Positions 15,161 through 20,112 of a stretch of DNA of 20,112 bases are shown one piece after another. The notes under the pieces were generated by a model, which saw only the letters and a list, made by a program, of their open reading frames with translations, had not been told where the DNA came from and made no database searches. This DNA is from an uncultured Eubacteriales bacterium (GTDB lineage Bacteria; Bacillota; Clostridia; Oscillospirales; Acutalibacteraceae): assembly GCA_910580045.1 (NCBI GenBank), contig CAJTXF010000047.1, positions 1-20,112 on the forward strand. Direction: 5' to 3'. Position 1 is the first letter of the stretch. Each line of letters opens with the position of its first letter. The translations under genes and the position numbers were made by a program.

Positions 15161-17470
15161 CGTCTTTTCCTCCATAATTGGTTTCAATTTAGCCTTGCGC
15201 TTATGGTCGTGCCGTGAATCGTGGAGCTTGAACCAGTTCAGCCGCAGGGCGTTGCTCACCACGCAGAAGCTGGACAGGCTCATGGCCGCCGCCCCGAACA
15301 TGGGGTTCAGGGTCAGCCCCAGGGGGATGAACAGCCCCGCCGCCAGGGGAATACCGATGGTGTTGTAGAAGAACGCCCAGAACAGGTTCTGGTGAATGTT
15401 CCGCAAAGTGGCCCGGCTCAGCCGGATGGCGGCGGGCACATCGGACAGGCGGCTGTGCATAAGCACAATGTCCGCCGCGTCAATGGCCACGTCTGTACCC
15501 GCGCCAATGGCAATGCCTGTGTCCGCCCGGGTGAGGGCCGGGGCGTCGTTGATGCCGTCCCCCACCATGGCCACCTTGCCCTGGCCCTTCAGCTGGCGGA
15601 TGACGCTCTCCTTGCCGTCAGGCAGCACCCCGGCAATCACCTCGTCCACCCCGGCCTCTTTGCCGATGGCCTCCGCGGTGCGCTGGTTGTCGCCGGTGAG
15701 CATTACCACCCGCATACCCATGTTCTGCAGCTCCCGGATGGCGCCCGGGCTGTCCTCCTTGATGGTGTCCGCCACAGCGATGACCCCCAGCAGCTGCTTT
15801 TTGGTCTCGTCAGCAAAGAACATGGGAGTCTTGCCCTGGCCGGAGAGGGCCTCTGCCTGAGAGGCCAGCCCGCCGGGGGAGATGCCCGCCTCCTCCAGCA
15901 TGGCCGGATTGCCGCCAATCAGGCTGCGCTCCCCCAGCCTGGCCCGCACACCCCGGCCGTGCACGGCGGTAAACTCCGTTACTTGCGTGACGGGCAGCCC
16001 CCGGCTGGCAGCCTCCTCGCAAATGGCGGCGGCTAACGGGTGCTCAGAGGGGCCCTCCAGGGTGGAGGCTACAGTCAGCAGGGCTTCTTCGTCCAGCCCG
16101 GCGGCGGGGAGAATGTCCGTCACCCTGGGCTGGCCGCTGGTGATGGTGCCGGTTTTGTCCAGGGCCACGATTTCCGTGCGCCCAGCCGCCTCCAGGGAGA
16201 CAGCGGTCTTAAAGAGGATGCCGTTCTTGGCCCCCAGGCCGCTGCCCACCATAATGGCCACAGGCGTGGCCAGGCCCAGAGCGCAGGGGCAGCTGATGAC
16301 CAGCACAGAGATGCCCCTGGCCAGGGCGAATCCCGCCCCATTGCCCAGCGCCAGCCACACAGCGGCTGTCACCAGGGCAATGGCAATCACCACAGGCACA
16401 AACACCCCGGAGACCTTGTCCGCCACCTTGGCGATAGGGGCCTTTGTGGCCGCCGCGTCGCTGACCATCTTGATAATCTGGGACAGGGTGGTGTCCTGCC
16501 CCACCCGGCTGGCCCGGCAGCGCAGATATCCTGAGCGGTTCAGGGTGGCTGCGGAGACCAAATCCCCAGGGCCCTTATCCACCGGCACACTCTCTCCTGT
16601 GAGGGCGCTCTCGTCCACAGCGCTGGCGCCCTCCTCCACCACCCCGTCCACCGGGATGTTCTCCCCGGGCCGCACGGCGAAGATGTCGCCGGGAACCACC
16701 TGCTCCACAGGGACAGAGACTTCCTCCTCCCCCCGGATAAGGGCAGCGGTCTTGGGGGCCAGGTCCATCAGGCTGCGCAGAGCGTCTGTGGTGCGGCCCT
16801 TGGACTTGGCCTCCAGCATCTTCCCTAGGGTGATGAGGGTGAGTATCATGCCAGCGGACTCAAAGTACAGCTCCATCATGTACTCCATCACAGCGGCGGA
16901 GTCCCCCCGCAGCTGGGCATCTGTCATGGCAAACAGGGCGTAGGTGCTGTACACAAAAGCCGCCGCCGCTCCCAATGCCACCAGGGTGTCCATGTTTGGG
17001 GCCCTGTGCCAGAGGCTTTGAAAGCCGCTGACAAAGAAACGCTGGTTGATGACCATAATGACGGCTGTAAGCAGCAGCTGAATCAGCCCCATGGCAATAT
17101 GGTTGTGGGCCAGGGGCGCGGGCACAGGCCAGCCCCACATCATGTGGCCCATGGAGAAGTACATGAGCACCAGCAAAAAGCCCAGGGACCAGAGCAGGCG
17201 TTTTTTCAGCCTGGGGGATTCCTTGTCCTCCAGCTCTGCGGAGGAGGGGGCAGGGGCAGCTGCCTGCTGGCTGGACTTGGGCGCGGCCCCGTAGCCTGCG
17301 GACTCCACTGCGGCCACAATCTCAGCCGGGGCGGCGGAGCCCTCCACACCCATGGAGTTGGTGAGCAGGCTCACCGAGCACCCGGTGACCCCGGGCACCT
17401 TGGACACGGCCTTTTCCACCCGGGCGCTGCAGGCGGCGCAGGTCATGCCGGTCACATTGTATTGTTCCAT
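14951..17470 (-). CDS. copA: Copper-exporting P1B-type ATPase with N- and C-terminal metal-binding domains
   Basis: This inner-membrane pump exports Cu(I) using ATP. The 839-residue protein begins with a heavy-metal-associated domain (GMTCAACSARVEKAV, Cys11 and Cys14), then membrane helices from about residue 95. The actuator holds TGES, the ion-site motif is SCPCALGLATP near 390, the phosphorylation motif is DKTGTIT near 436, and the ATP-hinge is GDGINDAPAL near 635. After the last helices (NALRLNWFK) there is a basic linker and a second metal-binding domain, GMMCGHCEARVKKAL (Cys782, Cys785). A C-terminal domain of this kind is unusual for CopA; it looks like a fused CopZ. AGGAGG (17478-17483) fixes the ATG at 17470. 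It follows csoR on the same strand, so expression is probably copper-induced. Confidence 0.96.
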   Translation of the reverse strand: MEQYNVTGMTCAACSARVEKAVSKVPGVTGCSVSLLTNSMGVEGSAAPAEIVAAVESAGYGAAPKSSQQAAAPAPSSAELEDKESPRLKKRLLWSLGFLLVLMYFSMGHMMWGWPVPAPLAHNHIAMGLIQLLLTAVIMVINQRFFVSGFQSLWHRAPNMDTLVALGAAAAFVYSTYALFAMTDAQLRGDSAAVMEYMMELYFESAGMILTLITLGKMLEAKSKGRTTDALRSLMDLAPKTAALIRGEEEVSVPVEQVVPGDIFAVRPGENIPVDGVVEEGASAVDESALTGESVPVDKGPGDLVSAATLNRSGYLRCRASRVGQDTTLSQIIKMVSDAAATKAPIAKVADKVSGVFVPVVIAIALVTAAVWLALGNGAGFALARGISVLVISCPCALGLATPVAIMVGSGLGAKNGILFKTAVSLEAAGRTEIVALDKTGTITSGQPRVTDILPAAGLDEEALLTVASTLEGPSEHPLAAAICEEAASRGLPVTQVTEFTAVHGRGVRARLGERSLIGGNPAMLEEAGISPGGLASQAEALSGQGKTPMFFADETKKQLLGVIAVADTIKEDSPGAIRELQNMGMRVVMLTGDNQRTAEAIGKEAGVDEVIAGVLPDGKESVIRQLKGQGKVAMVGDGINDAPALTRADTGIAIGAGTDVAIDAADIVLMHSRLSDVPAAIRLSRATLRNIHQNLFWAFFYNTIGIPLAAGLFIPLGLTLNPMFGAAAMSLSSFCVVSNALRLNWFKLHDSRHDHKRKAKLKPIMEEKTMTKTMKIEGMMCGHCEARVKKALEALAQVESAQVSHESGIAVVSFSGEISDAELKAAVEAQDYQVTEIG

Positions 17471-17515
17471 TGATTGGCCTCCTTTTTTGCTTGCGGGAAT
17501 GGCGGAGTTGTTCCT

Positions 17516-17577
17516 TATCTCTGTCAGAGATAGATTTCCCAATGGAGCTGCCCGCACAAACAGCCTGCGGGCTGTTT
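17516..17577. other. Two dyads in the csoR-copA intergenic region
   Basis: TATCTCTG and CAGAGATA (17516-17532) form a perfect dyad around one base, and AAACAGCC and GGCTGTTT (17558-17577) form an 8-bp stem around TGCG. Both lie in the 149-bp gap between csoR and copA. They lack T-runs and may be mRNA-processing or partial-attenuation structures that set the csoR:copA ratio. Confidence 0.45.
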
Positions 17578-17619
17578 CATGGAGCGCATTCCATCCACCG
17601 CCTTGCTAAATGTGAGCTG

Positions 17620-17913
17620 CTATTTCATCAGCTTCTGCAAAGCGTTGACCAGTTCCTCCACCGTGCCGTCATCCCCGGCCCGCAAATCCCTGGCCACACA
17701 GGTGCGCAGGTGCTGGGCCAGCAGCTCCCGGGAGAAGGCGTTGAGGGCAGCGTTGGCGGCTGCGGTCTGGGAGAGGATGTCAATGCAGTAGGCCTCCTTT
17801 TCCAGCATACCCCGGATGCCCCGAATCTGCCCCTCAATCCGGCTGAGCCGGTTGCACAGGCGGCGGTATTCCTCTTCTGAGCGCTCTCGGGTTTTATGGC
17901 AGCTGTCGCACAT
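17620..17913 (-). CDS. csoR: Copper-sensing transcriptional repressor CsoR
   Basis: CsoR is an all-helical tetrameric repressor that leaves DNA when it binds Cu(I). The 97-residue protein keeps the family ligands Cys43, His68 and Cys72 (AYC and QHLRTC), with the same 25 and 4 residue spacing as Cys36-His61-Cys65 of the Mycobacterium tuberculosis protein. RLSRIEGQIRGI (22-33) is the family helix-1 motif. Relatives FrmR/RcnR use other ligands and CstR lacks the His, so copper is the best call. GGAAGGAGG precedes the ATG at 17913; a longer frame upstream runs through the promoter and operator and is not real. An N-terminal CDSC pair is additional to the sensor site. It autoregulates, judging from the operators just upstream. 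Confidence 0.94.
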   Translation of the reverse strand: MCDSCHKTRERSEEEYRRLCNRLSRIEGQIRGIRGMLEKEAYCIDILSQTAAANAALNAFSRELLAQHLRTCVARDLRAGDDGTVEELVNALQKLMK

Positions 17914-17959
17914 AGCGGGCCTCCTTCCTAAATATGATGCCCAATCAGGGTGATGTATA

Positions 17960-17976
17960 ATACCCTGAGGGGGTAT
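17960..17976. promoter_or_regulatory. CsoR-like operator, proximal
   Basis: ATACCCTGAGGGGGTAT is an imperfect GC-centred dyad of the CsoR type (TACCC...GGGTA). It lies just downstream of the -10, about at the transcription start, and is centred 26 bp from the second operator. Confidence 0.7.
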
Positions 17977-17980
17977 TTTG

Positions 17981-18009
17981 ATTATATACCCCATTGGGGT
18001 ATTTGTCAA
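17981..18009 (-). promoter_or_regulatory. Consensus sigma-A promoter of csoR-copA
   Basis: The minus strand reads TTGACA (18009-18004), exactly 17 bp, TATAAT (17986-17981): both hexamers match consensus fully. The spacer contains the distal CsoR-like dyad, so bound repressor would block RNA polymerase directly. Confidence 0.92.
17986..18002. promoter_or_regulatory. CsoR-like operator, distal, inside the promoter spacer
   Basis: ATACCCCATTGGGGTAT is a perfect dyad: seven bases, ATACCCC, mirrored around ATT. It fills almost all of the spacer between -35 and -10. Confidence 0.78.
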
Positions 18010-18019
18010 GGCTTTTTTC

Positions 18020-18048
18020 TTGCGCTTTTTGTCGAAGGATGGTATAAT
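18020..18048 (+). promoter_or_regulatory. Promoter of the small hydrophobic peptide gene
   Basis: TTGCGC at 18020-18025, 17 bp, TATAAT at 18043-18048. Transcription would start near 18055, giving an mRNA of about 180 nt up to the terminator. It is back to back with the csoR promoter, whose -35 ends at 18009. Confidence 0.75.
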
Positions 18049-18066
18049 GGGGGGTGCTTGCCTGAA

Positions 18067-18085
18067 CCTTCCGACAGCAGGAAGG
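18067..18085 (+). promoter_or_regulatory. 5' hairpin covering the ribosome-binding site of the peptide gene
   Basis: CCTTCC (18067-18072) pairs with GGAAGG (18080-18085) around a seven-base loop. The 3' arm overlaps the AAGGAGG ribosome-binding site (18082-18088), so the fold could hold back translation, as a 5' hairpin does in Fst toxin mRNA. Confidence 0.55.
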
Positions 18086-18087
18086 AG

Positions 18088-18115
18088 GTGGAACGATGGA
18101 AATACTTATCAGCTT
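18088..18115 (+). repeat. Direct repeat A, over the peptide gene's start codon
   Basis: The blocks GTGGAAC, TGGAA and CTTATCAGCTT occur here in the same order as in repeat B at 18240-18264, with two mismatches and a 3-base insertion. Repeat A covers the end of the ribosome-binding site, the ATG (18096) and the first codons. Confidence 0.88.
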
Positions 18116-18191
18116 TATTGTAGCGGTCGCAGCGGGTGTTACAGTCCACTGCATCTGCAAGTGGCTTGACCGCGAACGCAAGGGCAAGTAA
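18096..18191 (+). CDS. 31-residue hydrophobic peptide, Fst-like type I toxin candidate
   Basis: The product has a short acidic start (MEIL), one membrane helix of about 20 residues (residues 3-22) and a tail HCICKWLDRERKGK. The order of hydrophobic helix, W-L-D and charged tail, and the length, match Fst-family toxins, which insert in and disturb the cell membrane; this likeness is from memory, not a search. AAGGAGG (18082-18088) lies seven bases before the ATG. It has its own promoter, a 5' hairpin and a terminator, and an antisense RNA is predicted across its start through direct repeats. It is too short for ordinary gene finders. It could instead be a harmless small membrane peptide; the peptide itself I rate higher than its toxicity. 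Confidence 0.8.
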   Translation: MEILISFIVAVAAGVTVHCICKWLDRERKGK

Positions 18192-18194
18192 GCA

Positions 18195-18236
18195 CAAAAA
18201 ATCCCCGGAGAAGTGGCTTTCTCCGGGGATTTCCTT
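18195..18236. terminator. Shared bidirectional terminator of the peptide mRNA and antisense RNA
   Basis: A 14-bp perfect stem (AAATCCCCGGAGAA at 18199-18212 with its complement at 18219-18232, loop GTGGCT) is flanked by an A-run on the left (18196-18201) and a T-rich end on the right. It can end transcripts from both sides; the leftward one has the better T-run. It also serves the MazG-like gene, which has no other terminator. Confidence 0.92.
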
Positions 18237-18264
18237 ATTGTGGAACTTTGGAACTTATCAGCTT
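18196..18264 (-). ncRNA. Predicted antisense RNA (antitoxin) of about 69 nt
   Basis: A near-consensus promoter places the start near 18264, and the shared terminator places the end near 18196. The first 25 nt (18264-18240) are the complement of repeat B, so they can pair with repeat A in the peptide mRNA, across the ribosome-binding site and start codon. The terminator part is complementary to the mRNA's 3' end. RNA II of the enterococcal par locus has the same size, convergence and repeat logic. Its existence is predicted from sequence only. Confidence 0.72.
18240..18264 (+). repeat. Direct repeat B, 5' end of the antisense RNA
   Basis: This is the partner of repeat A: GTGGAAC at 18240-18246, TGGAA at 18249-18253 and CTTATCAGCTT at 18254-18264. 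Its right edge coincides with the predicted start of the antisense RNA, seven bases from the -10. Confidence 0.88.
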
Positions 18265-18270
18265 ATCTAT

Positions 18271-18299
18271 ATTATAGCATATGCAAACCTGGATTTCAA
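18271..18299 (-). promoter_or_regulatory. Promoter of the antisense RNA
   Basis: The minus strand reads TTGAAA (18299-18294), 17 bp, TATAAT (18276-18271), with TG one base before the -10 (TGCTATAAT). It is stronger than the peptide gene promoter, as expected if the antitoxin RNA must be in excess. Confidence 0.85.
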
Positions 18300-18322
18300 G
18301 TCTTATCCAAATTTTCCCTGCC

Positions 18323-18649
18323 TTACCACCGCTCCATATTCCGCCGGTGCTTCTCCCAGTAGATTTCTTCCAGCTCTTCGGGGGTGATGTTATAGCAGAG
18401 CATGACATCGTTAAAATACATCATCACGTCGCACATCTCCTCAATGAAGTGGCGGCGCTGGGGGGTATCAGCCAGCAAATCCTCGGTGCTGGTCTTTTTG
18501 ATGGCGTCCGCCACCTCACCCGCCTCGCAGAACATCCACAGCAGCATCCGCACACCCTTTTCAGGGTACAAACCGCCCCACTTATCCAGATACTTCTCCT
18601 GCAGTTCTTTCTGGATGTTCTGCATCTCCTCAAACCCGAACCGGCTCAT
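18323..18649 (-). CDS. MazG-like nucleotide pyrophosphohydrolase
   Basis: This is an all-alpha NTP pyrophosphohydrolase, a group that hydrolyses (d)NTPs to monophosphates, often to clear damaged or excess nucleotides. The 108-residue, single-domain protein has the metal-binding pattern E42-A-G-E45 in CEAGEVADAIKK and E71-M-C-D74 in FIEEMCDVMMYFND, typical of the MazG/dUTPase superfamily. It is short, as in stand-alone MazG-like proteins, and the substrate cannot be told. I chose the ATG at 18649, eight bases after AAGGAG; an ATG seven codons earlier has no such site. It has its own promoter. With no terminator of its own, its transcript would run through the antisense RNA region to the terminator at 18195-18236. 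Confidence 0.82.
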   Translation of the reverse strand: MSRFGFEEMQNIQKELQEKYLDKWGGLYPEKGVRMLLWMFCEAGEVADAIKKTSTEDLLADTPQRRHFIEEMCDVMMYFNDVMLCYNITPEELEEIYWEKHRRNMERW

Positions 18650-18682
18650 TCTGCCCACTCCTTGCTTCATATAACTGTTCAG

Positions 18683-18711
18683 ACTATATCACAAGGCGCG
18701 GAGATTGTCAA
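18683..18711 (-). promoter_or_regulatory. Sigma-A promoter of the MazG-like gene
   Basis: The minus strand reads TTGACA (18711-18706), 17 bp, TATAGT (18688-18683). It lies only 20 bp downstream of the serA stop. I see no terminator between the two genes. Confidence 0.88.
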
Positions 18712-18731
18712 GCCTTCGGAAGAGCGGGCGC

Positions 18732-19901
18732 TTATGCGGAAATCACCCGCACCCGGATGATGGCGTCCAGAGTCTCCAGAGACTGGGCGGCAGCCACTGT
18801 GTCGCCTCCCTGCACGTCCAGGATAGTGTAGGCGTAGTCCTTGCGGGACTTGCTCTGCATGTTCTCAATGTTGATGCCCGCCTTGCCGCACACAGTGGTA
18901 AAATCCGCGATGGCACCGGGAATGTTCCGGTGGATGACGCAGATGCGCTGGGTGCCGGGCTCCCGGGCCATGGAAAGGCTGGGCAGATTCACAGAGTTGA
19001 CGATGTTCCCGTTCTCCAAGTACTCCTTCACCTGGTCCACGGCCATCATGGCGCAGTTGTCCTCGCTCTCAGGGGTGGAGGCCCCCAGATGGGGCATGGC
19101 GATGATGTTCTCTTGGCCAATCATCCCGTCTGTGGGGAAGTCCGTGGCGTAGGCAGCAGCCTTGCCGGATTGGAGAGCCGCCAGCATGGCGGCAGAGTCC
19201 ACCAAATCCCCCCGGGCCAGGTTGATAATGCGGACGCTGTCCCGCATTTTGGAGAGGGACTCAGCATTGACCATGCCCTTGGTGTCAGGGGTGCTGGGGG
19301 CGTGGAGAGTGATGTAGTCAGAATTAGCATAGATTTCGTCCAGGCTCATAGAGCGGTGGACAGAGCGGGACAGCCGCCAGGCCGCGTCCACGGACAGGAA
19401 AGGGTCATAGCCATAGACCTCCATGCCCAGAGAGTGGGCGGCGTTGGCCACCAGAATGCCGATGGCCCCCAGGCCCACCACGCCCAGGCTCTTGCCGGAA
19501 AGCTCCGGCCCGGCGAACTGGCCCTTGCCCTTTTCCACCAGCTTGCTCACCTCAGCGCCCTGGCCCTTGAGGGTCTTGACCCAGTCCATGGCCGGGCCGA
19601 TTTTCCGGGAGCTGAGCAGCATGGCGCAGAGCACCAGCTCCTTCACCGCGTTGGCGTTGGCGCCGGGGGTGTTGAACACCACCACGCCCTTTTTGGCGCA
19701 GTCCTCCACAGGGATGTTGTTGGTGCCTGCCCCGGCCCGGGCAATGGCCAGGAGGTTTTCGTCCAGCTCCATGTCGTGCATGGAGGCGGAGCGGACGAGA
19801 ATGGCGTCAGGGCTGGCCATCTCGGGGGAGAAGGTGTAGCTCTCGCCGAAACGCTTGGTGCCGATGGGGCTGATTTTATTGAGGCAGAGAATTTTGTACA
19901 T
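18732..19901 (-). CDS. serA: D-3-phosphoglycerate dehydrogenase, short type with ACT domain
   Basis: This NAD-dependent D-2-hydroxyacid dehydrogenase oxidises 3-phosphoglycerate, the first step of serine synthesis. A Rossmann motif GLGAIG is at 143-148. The catalytic Arg is R230 in NLARGDLVD and the catalytic His is H271 in MPHLGAST. The usual catalytic Glu in an FxxEP motif is not present: the region reads DFPTDGM (254-260), with Asp258 aligned to it. An ACT domain (about 318-389, RICVIHRNIPGAIADF) ends the 389-residue protein and may bind serine. I recall the same overall type in other Clostridia. AAAGGATG precedes the ATG at 19901. No serC is adjacent within the window. Serine made here would feed the cysteine route through cysK in the same window. 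Confidence 0.93.
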   Translation of the reverse strand: MYKILCLNKISPIGTKRFGESYTFSPEMASPDAILVRSASMHDMELDENLLAIARAGAGTNNIPVEDCAKKGVVVFNTPGANANAVKELVLCAMLLSSRKIGPAMDWVKTLKGQGAEVSKLVEKGKGQFAGPELSGKSLGVVGLGAIGILVANAAHSLGMEVYGYDPFLSVDAAWRLSRSVHRSMSLDEIYANSDYITLHAPSTPDTKGMVNAESLSKMRDSVRIINLARGDLVDSAAMLAALQSGKAAAYATDFPTDGMIGQENIIAMPHLGASTPESEDNCAMMAVDQVKEYLENGNIVNSVNLPSLSMAREPGTQRICVIHRNIPGAIADFTTVCGKAGINIENMQSKSRKDYAYTILDVQGGDTVAAAQSLETLDAIIRVRVISA

Positions 19902-19940
19902 GGGGAATCATCCTTTCGGGGAATATTTGGTTGGGGAGGG

Positions 19941-20112
19941 GAGAGGGCCTAATGGCTCGGAGCAGTGCCTTTCTCCCAGCACAGGCGAACGAGCGGATAG
20001 CGCGGTCCAGGGGCGGAGAGTTGGCTTTGGCCAACTCTTGGCCCCTGGCGGGGTTTGGGGCGACTTGGCGAAGCCAACGTCAGGAGTCCCCAAGGTCTTG
20101 CCCTAAAAGGGC
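19941..20112 (+). repeat. Dispersed hairpin repeat, copy C (cut by window end)
   Basis: The block order is that of copy A: TGGCTCGGAGCAG, TCTCCCAGCACAGGCG, GAGCGGAT, GCGGTCCAGGGG, CCCCTGGCGGGGTTTGGG and CCCCAAGGTCTTGCC. Extra hairpins are inserted within both loops: AGAGTTGGC with GCCAACTCT, and TTGGC with GCCAA around GAA. It lies upstream of serA, with no gene or clear promoter between 19902 and 20112. Confidence 0.8.

Noticed and set aside
17914..18009. Longer CsoR starting at 18009
   Set aside because: The extra 32 residues would be encoded by the promoter and operators; a good ribosome-binding site precedes the ATG at 17913.
1..20112. CRISPR array, tRNA or rRNA gene, insertion sequence, prophage
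   Set aside because: I looked for spaced identical repeats, cloverleaf patterns, transposase or integrase genes and phage genes and found none; the repeats present are the three hairpin copies and the A/B pair of the peptide locus.

Overview
The window is GC-rich DNA from what looks like an anaerobic Firmicute, most plausibly a gut Clostridia of the Oscillospiraceae/Ruminococcaceae type. The reasons are strong Shine-Dalgarno sequences, sigma-A promoters of the TTGACA-17-TATAAT type, a T-box leader on ileS, a pth-mfd pair, a CsoR-controlled copper ATPase, and a cysteine-rich protein of a type I remember from Clostridia. The taxonomic call is inference; no rRNA is present.

Layout. 1-4418 (+): tail of an unidentified gene, then pth and mfd as a tight pair. 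4419-8111 (+): an isoleucine T-box riboswitch with promoter and attenuator, a long-type ileS, and a terminator. 8141-10924 (-): an N-acetylhexosamine-kinase-like phosphotransferase and an orphan membrane GHKL protein that lacks the usual histidine-kinase residues. 10955-13510 (-): cysK and metY, two sulfur-assimilation genes separated by a structured intergenic element. 13556-14530 (+): a cysteine-rich protein gene with a possible sporulation (SigK-like) promoter. 14531-14950: no gene; two inverted copies of a hairpin repeat around two further hairpins. 14951-18009 (-): csoR and copA, with two CsoR-like operators. 18020-18299: a compact locus that reads as a type I toxin-antitoxin module. 18323-19901 (-): a MazG-like pyrophosphohydrolase and a serA-type dehydrogenase. 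19941-20112: a third copy of the repeat, cut by the window end.

Most notable is 18020-18299. A 31-codon gene for a hydrophobic peptide ending in a KWLD-plus-basic tail is transcribed rightwards, and a short RNA is predicted leftwards from its own near-consensus extended -10 promoter. The two transcripts converge on one bidirectional terminator. The first 25 nt of the leftward RNA copy a direct repeat of the peptide gene's ribosome-binding and start region, so the RNA is antisense to the peptide's initiation site. This is the architecture of the enterococcal par (Fst/RNA II) system. It would be missed by annotation pipelines because the gene is only 96 bp.

Second is copA. Its C-terminal metal-binding domain is preceded in frame by a well-spaced ribosome-binding site and ATG, so the gene may also make a free 69-residue CopZ-like copper chaperone. 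CsoR, with the exact C-H-C ligand spacing of the family, probably controls the operon through a dyad that fills the spacer of a perfect consensus promoter.
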